Made by a program: the position numbers and the translations under genes. DNA of 64,000 nucleotides from Gammaproteobacteria bacterium (GTDB lineage: Bacteria; Pseudomonadota; Gammaproteobacteria; Pseudomonadales; Pseudohongiellaceae): NCBI GenBank assembly GCA_029246545.1, contig JAQWMX010000008.1:114018-178017 (forward strand), written 5' to 3'. The notes under the pieces are model-generated. The model had not been told where the DNA came from. It saw only the letters and a program-made list of their open reading frames with translations, and did not search any database. Below are positions 37,462 through 44,281 of the stretch, one piece after another; position 1 is the first letter of the stretch, and the number at the start of each line of letters is the position of its first letter.

Positions 37462-38382
37462 ATGAATACATCAATAATTAAGGCAACAGCGCTGTCACTA
37501 GCCATTTTGGTGCCTGTTACTGCTTTTGGGCAAGATTTTGTAGGTTGGCAAGATTATGGCGAAGGTGATGCCGCGTGGCAAAACAATAAGCAGCGTTTAC
37601 AAGCCTTTGGTGAAGAATTCGATAATGCATTTGAAATGTACCAGTATCTAGAGCGCCAGGCTGATGGCGGAGATCAACTAAGCTGGGCAGATATGGCTCG
37701 CCCTGAATTTGATTGGTCGGGAATTTACACCCGAACCAGAGGGGGCCTTTCTTATGATCCAGATATTCCTTCAGATCAAACTACTGCCCAATTGACAGAA
37801 GCCGGCGCTGCAGCTAGACAGGTTAAGGTTGATCAGATTGCTGCCACTGGTGGTGAGTATGACCCGATATCCGATTGCCGACCGCCTGGTCACCCGCGCT
37901 GGGCAACCGAGCCTTTCTTACACGAATTTATTGTTACACCGGACCAAACTTGGTTAGTTAATGAAATGGTGAATGATGCTCGTCGTGTTTATACAGATGG
38001 GCGAGCTCATACTGCACCAGAAGATGCTTATCCAACTTGGAATGGTGACACAATAGGTTTTTGGGATGGTGATATATTAGTTACTCATACAACTTATCTG
38101 AATGCTGGACAGTATCAGCGTGGACCTCAGCCTGATTATTCAGATCAGGTTGAAGTTGTTGAACGCTGGCGCAAAGTGGATGGCATATTGCTAGAAGCTG
38201 ATTTCTGGGTGTTTGATTCGGTTAACTTGTCGGAGCCTTGGTATTCTCGCCAGAGTTGGATTGAATTAGAGAATGATGAAACCTTACTAAGAATTCGTTA
38301 TTGGTGGTGTGGTGAGAACGTAAATAATGACATCATCATCCTTGAAGATGGTACTAGCCAGTTTTCAGAATTTGATTTTTAA
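37462..38382 (+). CDS. Secreted protein of the unnamed family (paralogue 2 of 4, divergent)
   Basis: About 306 residues from the ATG at 37462 (a GTG four codons earlier is less likely; TAGGG lies 11 bases upstream of the ATG). Signal peptide ends near TAFGQ. This is the most divergent member: YTDGRAH stands for WMDGR.HP, FWDGDILVTHTTYLNAG matches the W.GDTL.V.TTHLKAG block, and DSVNLSEPWYSR stands for DPVYLDDVFFKS. Shared elements include a FDWSGIY start and an aromatic-rich C-terminus. It is followed 59 bp later by the DUF6152 gene in the same direction, so they probably form a two-gene operon. Function unknown. Confidence 0.72.
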   Translation: MNTSIIKATALSLAILVPVTAFGQDFVGWQDYGEGDAAWQNNKQRLQAFGEEFDNAFEMYQYLERQADGGDQLSWADMARPEFDWSGIYTRTRGGLSYDPDIPSDQTTAQLTEAGAAARQVKVDQIAATGGEYDPISDCRPPGHPRWATEPFLHEFIVTPDQTWLVNEMVNDARRVYTDGRAHTAPEDAYPTWNGDTIGFWDGDILVTHTTYLNAGQYQRGPQPDYSDQVEVVERWRKVDGILLEADFWVFDSVNLSEPWYSRQSWIELENDETLLRIRYWWCGENVNNDIIILEDGTSQFSEFDF

Positions 38383-38441
38383 ATGGATTATAATTTGCAG
38401 TAATTTGAGAAAATTTTTTAAGCATATTGAGGAGAAAGATC

Positions 38442-38837
38442 ATGAAGAAAAAAATATTTACAGGGTTGGTTTTGCTGTCTTTATTCAGCATGCCTGGATT
38501 TGCTCATCACTCTGGCGCAATGTTTGATTACACACAATTGATTGAAGTAACCGGTGTGGTGAAACAGTTTCAATATACTAACCCACATTCCTGGCTCATT
38601 GTTGATGTGACCAATGAGGATGGTTCAGTAACAACTTGGGGCTTTGAGGCTGAAGGTCCAAGCTCGTTGCTGAGAGCGGGTATTAGACGTGGCGATTTAC
38701 CAGTAGGCACAGAAATTACAATCCGTGGTAACCCTATTAGTGATGGTCGTCCTGCTGCAGCTTGGTTCGATGCGGTAGTAAATGGTGAGTCATTGAATCC
38801 AATGAATGGTTTCGCTATTAATCCAGCGAGTGAATGA
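38442..38837 (+). CDS. DUF6152 family protein
   Basis: About 131 residues. I start at the ATG at 38442, which has GAGGAG seven bases upstream; an ATG at 38427 lacks one. A signal peptide (residues 3-20) ends GFA, so the mature protein begins HHSGAMFDYT. The rest is a small beta-rich domain, with WLIVDVTNEDGSVTTWGFEAE, RAGIRRGDLPVG and GRPAAAWFDAV typical of DUF6152. The His-His-Ser mature start is a constant family feature and could bind metal. It is downstream of the secreted-family gene at 37462 and ends at a strong terminator. Function unknown. Confidence 0.85.
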   Translation: MKKKIFTGLVLLSLFSMPGFAHHSGAMFDYTQLIEVTGVVKQFQYTNPHSWLIVDVTNEDGSVTTWGFEAEGPSSLLRAGIRRGDLPVGTEITIRGNPISDGRPAAAWFDAVVNGESLNPMNGFAINPASE

Positions 38838-38870
38838 TTTGTAGAGATATATTCAGAAAGTTGTTAGAAA

Positions 38871-38897
38871 AAAACCAGCATTGAGCTGGTTTTTTTT
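38871..38897 (+). terminator. Rho-independent terminator
   Basis: CCAGC (38875-38879) and GCTGG (38885-38889) form a stem with an ATTGA loop, extended by four A-T pairs, and eight T follow. It ends the 37462-38837 transcript. Confidence 0.88.
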
Positions 38898-39026
38898 GGT
38901 TTGAAATAACTGCGTGCTATTTATTTTGTTTTGGTTTCGACTGTGAATTGCACCAGAGCTTAAAAAAGCATAAATTCAGGATTGCTCGTAGATAAAAAAA
39001 TAACATTTTAGTAAAAAGTTAGATAT

Positions 39027-40649
39027 ATGAATGCACACAAACAAATATCAATAAGACGGTGGTTGCTTAAAAGAACAGTAAACGCCTATTTTTTGGTATT
39101 TATAATTTACTGTTCAATTCTTTCGGTAAACATCAATGCAGCTGAATCAGATTTGGTATCTGCGATGCAGGCATTTGAGTCTGGTGATTTTGAAACAGCA
39201 CTAGCAATATATACTGATCTAGCTAATGAAGGTGATGTAGAAGCCCAAGTTAGATTGGGCAGTATGTATGACAATGGTGAAGGTGTTGAAGAAAATATTG
39301 TTGAATCAGGTAGGTTATTTAATTTAGCTGCTGAAGCAGGAAATGCAGAAGCACTAGTGGCAATAGGGGATCGTTTTTTTTCAGGTCTTAATGGAATCCC
39401 GGATACAGATGAAGCTTATCGTTTATTTCAGCAAGCAGCAGATCAAGGTTACGCCCCAGCTCAAGTTAAATTAGCGAATATGTTTTTTAACGGACAAGGA
39501 GTCGATCAAGATATTGAAGAAGCGCTTAGCTATTACTCGATTGCCGCAGAACAAGGAGATGAGCAGGCGCTGGTTGCATTGGGGAACCTCTACAATACTG
39601 GTCAGGGCGTTGAGCGAGACTTAGAAGAAGCTGTTCGGCTCTACCAACTAGCGACAGATCAAGGCTACGCACCAGCCCAGGTCAATCTCGGAAGCCTGTA
39701 TTATTCAGGGCAGGGTGTAGTACAAAATTTTAATATTGCAATTGAGCTTTATGAACTCGCAGCCGAGCAGGACTATTCGCCGGCACAAGTGTTTTTGGGG
39801 AATATCTATACTGACGGTGATGTGGTTCCGCAAGATCATGATCGCGCTAGAAATTTATTTTTACTGGCGGCGGATAAAAGTGATTTCGACGCTATTTTTA
39901 TGCTTGGCTATATGGTTGAAAATGGATTGGGCGTAGAAGCTAATTTGGAGCGAGCTTTAAGATTTTATGAAAGGTCAGCTGATTTTGGTAGCGCTGAGGC
40001 GCAGTATACGCTTGGCGTGAAATACGATACCGGCGTAGGTTACCCACAAAATTCCACAATCGCCGCAGCTTTGTATCAACTCGCAGCACAGCAAGATTTC
40101 GCACAGGCCCAGTTAGCTTTGGCTAATAAATTGTATATTGGTGTAGGTGTTCCACAAAATTTTAGAGAAGCAGCGCGTTATTACCGTTTAGCAGCTGATC
40201 AACAAAACCCGGAAGCTCAAACCAATCTTGCTGTGATGTATACAAATGGGCAAGGACTTGAGCAAAATATTGAAGAAGCATTTTCTTTGTATTTAATGGC
40301 CGCTGAGCAAGGCCACCCACAAGCCTATATGAATCTCGGCTGGCTCTATGCGAACGGTGTTGGTGTTGAACAAGATTTAACTGAGACTATCCGTTATTAC
40401 CATTTAGCTGCTGAACAAAATGATGCTCAAGCTCAAACCAATCTCGCCGTTATGTATGTGAATGGATCAGGTGTTCCAGAAGCTTCATTGTCTACAGCTT
40501 TCATGTGGGCATGGCTTGCTGCAGAACAAGGCAACGAACAGGCTGCAGTTTATGTGCAAGCATTAGAGCAGGAACTAAGTGCTGACGAGATAGGAGATGC
40601 AAAAGAACTTGCTAACGCCTGTTTGCAGAGTGATTTTGAAGATTGCTGA
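39027..40649 (+). CDS. Exported Sel1-like repeat protein
   Basis: A 540-residue protein with an N-terminal hydrophobic segment (about residues 17-36, ending NINAAES) and 12 consecutive 36-residue Sel1-like repeats, from about residue 70 to 510, plus a partial thirteenth. The consensus is A.AQ..LG.MY..G.GV.QD..EA..YY.LAAEQG. Sel1 arrays are solenoid scaffolds for protein-protein interaction and are often secreted or periplasmic. The array is uninterrupted, and the repeats differ enough from each other to be old. It is preceded by the 38871 terminator, so it has its own promoter. Partner unknown. Confidence 0.88.
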   Translation: MNAHKQISIRRWLLKRTVNAYFLVFIIYCSILSVNINAAESDLVSAMQAFESGDFETALAIYTDLANEGDVEAQVRLGSMYDNGEGVEENIVESGRLFNLAAEAGNAEALVAIGDRFFSGLNGIPDTDEAYRLFQQAADQGYAPAQVKLANMFFNGQGVDQDIEEALSYYSIAAEQGDEQALVALGNLYNTGQGVERDLEEAVRLYQLATDQGYAPAQVNLGSLYYSGQGVVQNFNIAIELYELAAEQDYSPAQVFLGNIYTDGDVVPQDHDRARNLFLLAADKSDFDAIFMLGYMVENGLGVEANLERALRFYERSADFGSAEAQYTLGVKYDTGVGYPQNSTIAAALYQLAAQQDFAQAQLALANKLYIGVGVPQNFREAARYYRLAADQQNPEAQTNLAVMYTNGQGLEQNIEEAFSLYLMAAEQGHPQAYMNLGWLYANGVGVEQDLTETIRYYHLAAEQNDAQAQTNLAVMYVNGSGVPEASLSTAFMWAWLAAEQGNEQAAVYVQALEQELSADEIGDAKELANACLQSDFEDC

Positions 40650-40695
40650 TCTAACTTCACTTTGCAATCTCAACTGATTTAATTGGGAATTAGTC

Positions 40696-41520
40696 TTATC
40701 TAACTAAACTGCAGGGAGTTGGGTCCCATTTTGAACTGTCAGCTTCACGTTGGAAGTTGGAACTGGTAATAAAATCAGCCATTAAATTTAACGGATCATG
40801 TACGATATTCGTCACAATTAACCACTCAGTTCCATCAGGCTCTCTTAGTGTATTGAAATATTCTTTAACTTCTGTATTTCCACTTAGGGGTATTCCGTTT
40901 TTACGTAACATTGAAGGAATTAGATTGTTGGTTTCAACAAAAAGCTTACCTCCTGCTGGCTCTCGTAGAGGTTGGCGGACGGTAGTACGACTTTCGAATT
41001 GATCTGGATTTATTAAAGCCCTTTCAGGATCAAAGCCACCAGCATATTGCCATTCAGCTTTAGAATTTCCTTGCAAGCTTGGGGCATCATCATTTGATGA
41101 GTTATTAACAAAGTTCAGAAAGCGTGTTTGTTCACCCGCATCTGTATCAATACGTAAAGTATCGCCATCTTCCCAGGAAATTCTGAGTCGGCCTGGCTCA
41201 CGCAATATCCTTGCAGCTCCATATGCCAAACAAGCTTGTCCGTTTCTTTCTAGTTGTCCAAGATCTGCAGTACTAGCAGCTTCTTGAGCTCGAGTGGTAA
41301 GAGGAAGGCCATCAAAATTACCCACAGGAGGTGTGATCATTCGTAAATACCAATCTTCAGAAACCACTGAAACCCAATAACCAGTGAGATCAATTGGTGC
41401 AAATTGCTGATAAACAGATTCATCCTGCTGAGCCAAAACAGGGAAGTTAAGAAACATCAGTAAGAAACAGAGCTTACTAGAATGTCTTTCATAGAAGTTT
41501 TTATTATTTCTAACTTGCAT
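40696..41520 (-). CDS. Secreted protein of the unnamed family (paralogue 3 of 4)
   Basis: A 274-residue protein with a signal peptide (ending FPVLAQ). Its opening, IDLTGYWVSVVSEDW, and C-terminal half show the family pattern: GGKLFVETNNLIPSMLRKNG stands for GDTL.V.TTHLKAGWMRRNG, then a polar loop, then DPLNLMADFITS and a late PC. The middle region carries an R..WEDGDTLRI strand instead of the WMDGR.HP motif. It precedes the metallo-beta-lactamase-fold gene with an 11-bp spacer, and these two plus the gene at 42509 form one transcript in the order 42509, 41532, 40696. Function unknown. Confidence 0.7.
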   Translation of the reverse strand: MQVRNNKNFYERHSSKLCFLLMFLNFPVLAQQDESVYQQFAPIDLTGYWVSVVSEDWYLRMITPPVGNFDGLPLTTRAQEAASTADLGQLERNGQACLAYGAARILREPGRLRISWEDGDTLRIDTDAGEQTRFLNFVNNSSNDDAPSLQGNSKAEWQYAGGFDPERALINPDQFESRTTVRQPLREPAGGKLFVETNNLIPSMLRKNGIPLSGNTEVKEYFNTLREPDGTEWLIVTNIVHDPLNLMADFITSSNFQREADSSKWDPTPCSLVR

Positions 41521-41531
41521 CTTTAATAACC

Positions 41532-42512
41532 CTATTGAAATTCGTCATAGACTGCTTCAATAAACATATCTGCCGTCCATTCGGGGCGACTGTAACGAGC
41601 TTCCCAACCCAAAATTGGTCTCGCTTGTTTGACCTGATCGAGACTTAAACCTTCTTCTACAATTAATCGTTGCAAACGGTCACGAACGATGTAAGCCATA
41701 TCACGGTATTCAACTAGATCAGCTTCATCTGAAATATACCCATGACCAGGTATGACATAGGTTCCGCCTTCAGCCAGATTATCCGAGATGGTAATATCCA
41801 GCATTTGGTCTAGAGCATTAATTGATCCCTGTAATGATCCTCCCAGGCTATAGTTGATCAACGGCAGACTGGTATTGGTAAAAACATCTCCGCTGACGAG
41901 TACATTGGAGCCTCTGAAATACACTAAGCTGTCGCCGTCGCTATATGCATTAGGAACGTGAATAATATCGATAGCTTCACCATTAAAAATTTGTCCCCTT
42001 TGAGGTTCAAAGTATCCATCTGTTGGCCATGAAAGTTGAGGATAGATACGCTCACCTTCAGTGTCTCTTGCCACGCTCATTCGAAACAAAACATTTTCTT
42101 GAGAAACAACATTTATCCTGGCTCCAAGTCCAGCGCCACTTGTCAATCCTCCTGGTAGATTAGCTAGTTCTGTATTGCCACCAATATGTTGAGTTGCTAG
42201 GGCCGTATTAACTATGTACCGAATTGGGCGATCAGAAATTGATGCAATAGCATTAATGACTTCTTCTCCAAAACCATTGGCGCCAGTATCAACCACCATG
42301 ACCCCCTGTTCACCTGCCTGGACAGCAATGTTGCCACCCCCACCAGCAATCAACCACACATTGCCTTGTACATGTAAAACTTCTAGTTCTCCAGATATAG
42401 GTGGTTCAGCAGGAAATGGCTGAGCTAAAGTCTTAACTGAAAATATAAGTGTAAGCAAAGTTAAGAATATTGCTTTAGATCTATACAAGTTAAGAAAAGT
42501 ATAGAGCTTCAT
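41532..42512 (-). CDS. Metallo-beta-lactamase-fold protein with a degraded metal site
   Basis: A 326-residue exported protein (signal peptide to about residue 30, ending KTLAQ) of the MBL superfamily. The family's first metal motif HxHxDH should lie in NTHWHPDHTGGN; here it reads NTALATQHIGGN, so two histidines and the aspartate are replaced (A, A, Q) and only the last histidine remains. The later SGDVF aspartate and VIPGHG histidine are kept. It is therefore unlikely to be a normal dinuclear zinc hydrolase and may be a pseudoenzyme or use one metal. Its start overlaps the stop of the 42509 gene by ATGA, so the two are translationally coupled. Confidence 0.82.
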   Translation of the reverse strand: MKLYTFLNLYRSKAIFLTLLTLIFSVKTLAQPFPAEPPISGELEVLHVQGNVWLIAGGGGNIAVQAGEQGVMVVDTGANGFGEEVINAIASISDRPIRYIVNTALATQHIGGNTELANLPGGLTSGAGLGARINVVSQENVLFRMSVARDTEGERIYPQLSWPTDGYFEPQRGQIFNGEAIDIIHVPNAYSDGDSLVYFRGSNVLVSGDVFTNTSLPLINYSLGGSLQGSINALDQMLDITISDNLAEGGTYVIPGHGYISDEADLVEYRDMAYIVRDRLQRLIVEEGLSLDQVKQARPILGWEARYSRPEWTADMFIEAVYDEFQ

Positions 42513-43423
42513 TCTTTTAACATCTCTTTGTATTCTGGATAAGCAGTTTCCGCACCGCCCAAAGTAGCTTCCACCGGCACTCCTAATTCTTCAGCCAAAT
42601 CGCCAACAAAAGGGTTTTCTCCAGGTAAATAATGAGGGACATAGTGTTTTACAGGTCTAGCAATTTCTGGTCTGTTCAGACATTCGGTAAAGAAATCGGT
42701 GGTTGAATCGGCAGCTTCTACACCAAAACTTGCTGTAGTTATCCCACGAGGGGCAACAACAAAATCAGCAGATCTAATAAATGTATCACTTAGGTAGATA
42801 GGATCATCTACAAACCAGGTAATCGTTAGGACATCATTATTCCGCTGGTAATAGGTATGGACTGTTGCCTGATCACTGGAAGGAACGCCATTCCGGCGTA
42901 TCCAGCCCCATTTAATGTGTGTCGTTTTAGTTATTAATGTGCCATTTTCCCAATGGCCCGTTGTAAAACCAGCCCAGGTATGTGGAGCATATTCAGATGG
43001 ATGATCACGACCATCCATCCAGATTGTTCTATCTGCTCTTCTAAAGGTGCCACCTAAAGTGTATGAGATAACATCCAAATTATAATCAAACTGCGAAGCG
43101 ATTCGAGGACTAGCAGGCCCCCAAAAGTTATAAGGAGCTGGGTGCCGCATGCAAACATGTTCAGGTACTCCTAATAAAGCACCATCATAAGTTAAAGCTC
43201 TGGAGAGACCTTCTTCATTAATTGGCAATCCTAAAAAATCAATTAAGGCAGGCCCATCAGATCTTTCCATCGCATCTTCAAGGAATCCCCATAATGCAGT
43301 TTGTTCCCCTCCTATTGGCCATCCAGGGGCTGGTTGATTCCAATAGCCAACGATGTCGGTTTCCTGAGCATGTACAGCTATGGCCTGGCTAAATATAGCC
43401 AGGCACAATAACTGCTTGATCAT
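42509..43423 (-). CDS. Secreted protein of the unnamed family (paralogue 4 of 4)
   Basis: About 304 residues from the ATG at 43423, whose signal peptide (MIKQLLCLAIFSQ...VHAQ) is ordinary; a longer frame back to 43474 would overlap the next gene upstream. It is the closest relative of the 14780 protein: IWMDGRDHP, PHTWAGFTTGHW, TLITKTTHIKWG, RRNG, SSDQAT, DPIYLSDTFIRS, plus LPGENPF and LGVPVEA near the C-terminus, matching LPGESTY and LGVPVDA in 14780. First of three co-transcribed genes with the MBL-fold and 40696 genes. Function unknown. Confidence 0.78.
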   Translation of the reverse strand: MIKQLLCLAIFSQAIAVHAQETDIVGYWNQPAPGWPIGGEQTALWGFLEDAMERSDGPALIDFLGLPINEEGLSRALTYDGALLGVPEHVCMRHPAPYNFWGPASPRIASQFDYNLDVISYTLGGTFRRADRTIWMDGRDHPSEYAPHTWAGFTTGHWENGTLITKTTHIKWGWIRRNGVPSSDQATVHTYYQRNNDVLTITWFVDDPIYLSDTFIRSADFVVAPRGITTASFGVEAADSTTDFFTECLNRPEIARPVKHYVPHYLPGENPFVGDLAEELGVPVEATLGGAETAYPEYKEMLKE

Positions 43424-43436
43424 AGAAAAATTACTA

Positions 43437-44111
43437 TTAATCAATGGCGAAGCAATAATAACGTCCTGCACCACCAGTATTGATCAAAGCTTGCTGGCTA
43501 CAGCCTGCAGAAGGGTGTGATGTTGCCCATGGAGACAGACCTGGTTGCAAACCTAGACGGTCACTATGCCCAACCATAGCACTGCCTTCATCAGAAGAAG
43601 TCCAGTTGTTGCAGGTGCTATCTTCTCCGGCTGGATATGCCGTCCCATCGGCTTGAGAACCCGTCAGCATGTCATGTTCAACATCGGTTTGAAGCTCACG
43701 CGGCAAAGGGTTTCCATCTAGACCAAGCCCTACATAAGGAACAGGATTACCATGTTCATCAAGGGCTGTTCGTAAATTGAGCATATTTTCTTCTTCGTCA
43801 TGCAGTTCATTGAGATTGCTTGCGATCATAGTACCATTAGCGTTATACCAGGGGCCAGAGCCGATACGATCTCGGGCATTCACAGCATTCATGCCCTGAG
43901 TGCTTAAATACGCTTTCCAGGTTTGATCTCCAGCTCCGGCTACATAAGCCAGTGCCTGACAACGGGCATCGGCACCAGCCAGACCACCAAGATTACCACC
44001 TTGACCAGAACCAGCGCTGGTAGCAAAAAAGTTCATATCCTGAGCCATGGTGCCTGAGCTGGAAATTAAAATGCCAGCTGCCATGATTAATTTAAATTTG
44101 CTTATTTTCAT
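43437..44111 (-). CDS. Secreted protein, C-type-lectin-like / DUF1554-like
   Basis: A 224-residue protein with a signal peptide (residues 1-23, ending TMAQD). The mature part (FFATSAGSGQGGNLGGLAGADARC, WKAYLSTQGMNAVNARDRIG, GPWYN, LTGSQADGTAYPAGEDSTCNNW, SSDEGSAMVGHSDR, RYYCFA) is a known but poorly characterised bacterial family that looks like a C-type-lectin / DUF1554 fold, with four or so cysteines for disulfides. It reads toward the secreted-family gene 42509, only 13 bp away, so it is probably the first gene of that operon. Ligand unknown. Confidence 0.7.
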   Translation of the reverse strand: MKISKFKLIMAAGILISSSGTMAQDMNFFATSAGSGQGGNLGGLAGADARCQALAYVAGAGDQTWKAYLSTQGMNAVNARDRIGSGPWYNANGTMIASNLNELHDEEENMLNLRTALDEHGNPVPYVGLGLDGNPLPRELQTDVEHDMLTGSQADGTAYPAGEDSTCNNWTSSDEGSAMVGHSDRLGLQPGLSPWATSHPSAGCSQQALINTGGAGRYYCFAID

Positions 44112-44224
44112 TGATAACTCCTGAGTTTTGATTTTTATTTATACGGCCTGAAACCTTTAGGGTTTAAACATGCCCATCCGTGAGCAGGAAAGAATACCAT
44201 TTCAATGCTAAAGGTCTAGATTAC

Positions 44225-44250
44225 TTTTCCTTTCAAATGTGAAAGGAAAA
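44225..44250. repeat. Perfect 10-bp inverted repeat
   Basis: TTTTCCTTTC (44225-44234) and GAAAGGAAAA (44241-44250) are exact complements around a 6-base loop. It lies 32 bp past the mltD stop and upstream of the lectin-like gene. It may be a weak terminator for mltD on the minus strand, where the sequence after it is not T-rich, or an operator for the following operon. Confidence 0.5.
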
Positions 44251-44281
44251 AGGAAGTGGATTGATAATAATGCTAGCTGAT

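Noticed and set aside
38900..41500. CRISPR array or tandem DNA repeat across the Sel1 gene
   Set aside because: The repetition is at protein level with diverged DNA; no direct DNA repeats with equal spacers exist anywhere in the window.
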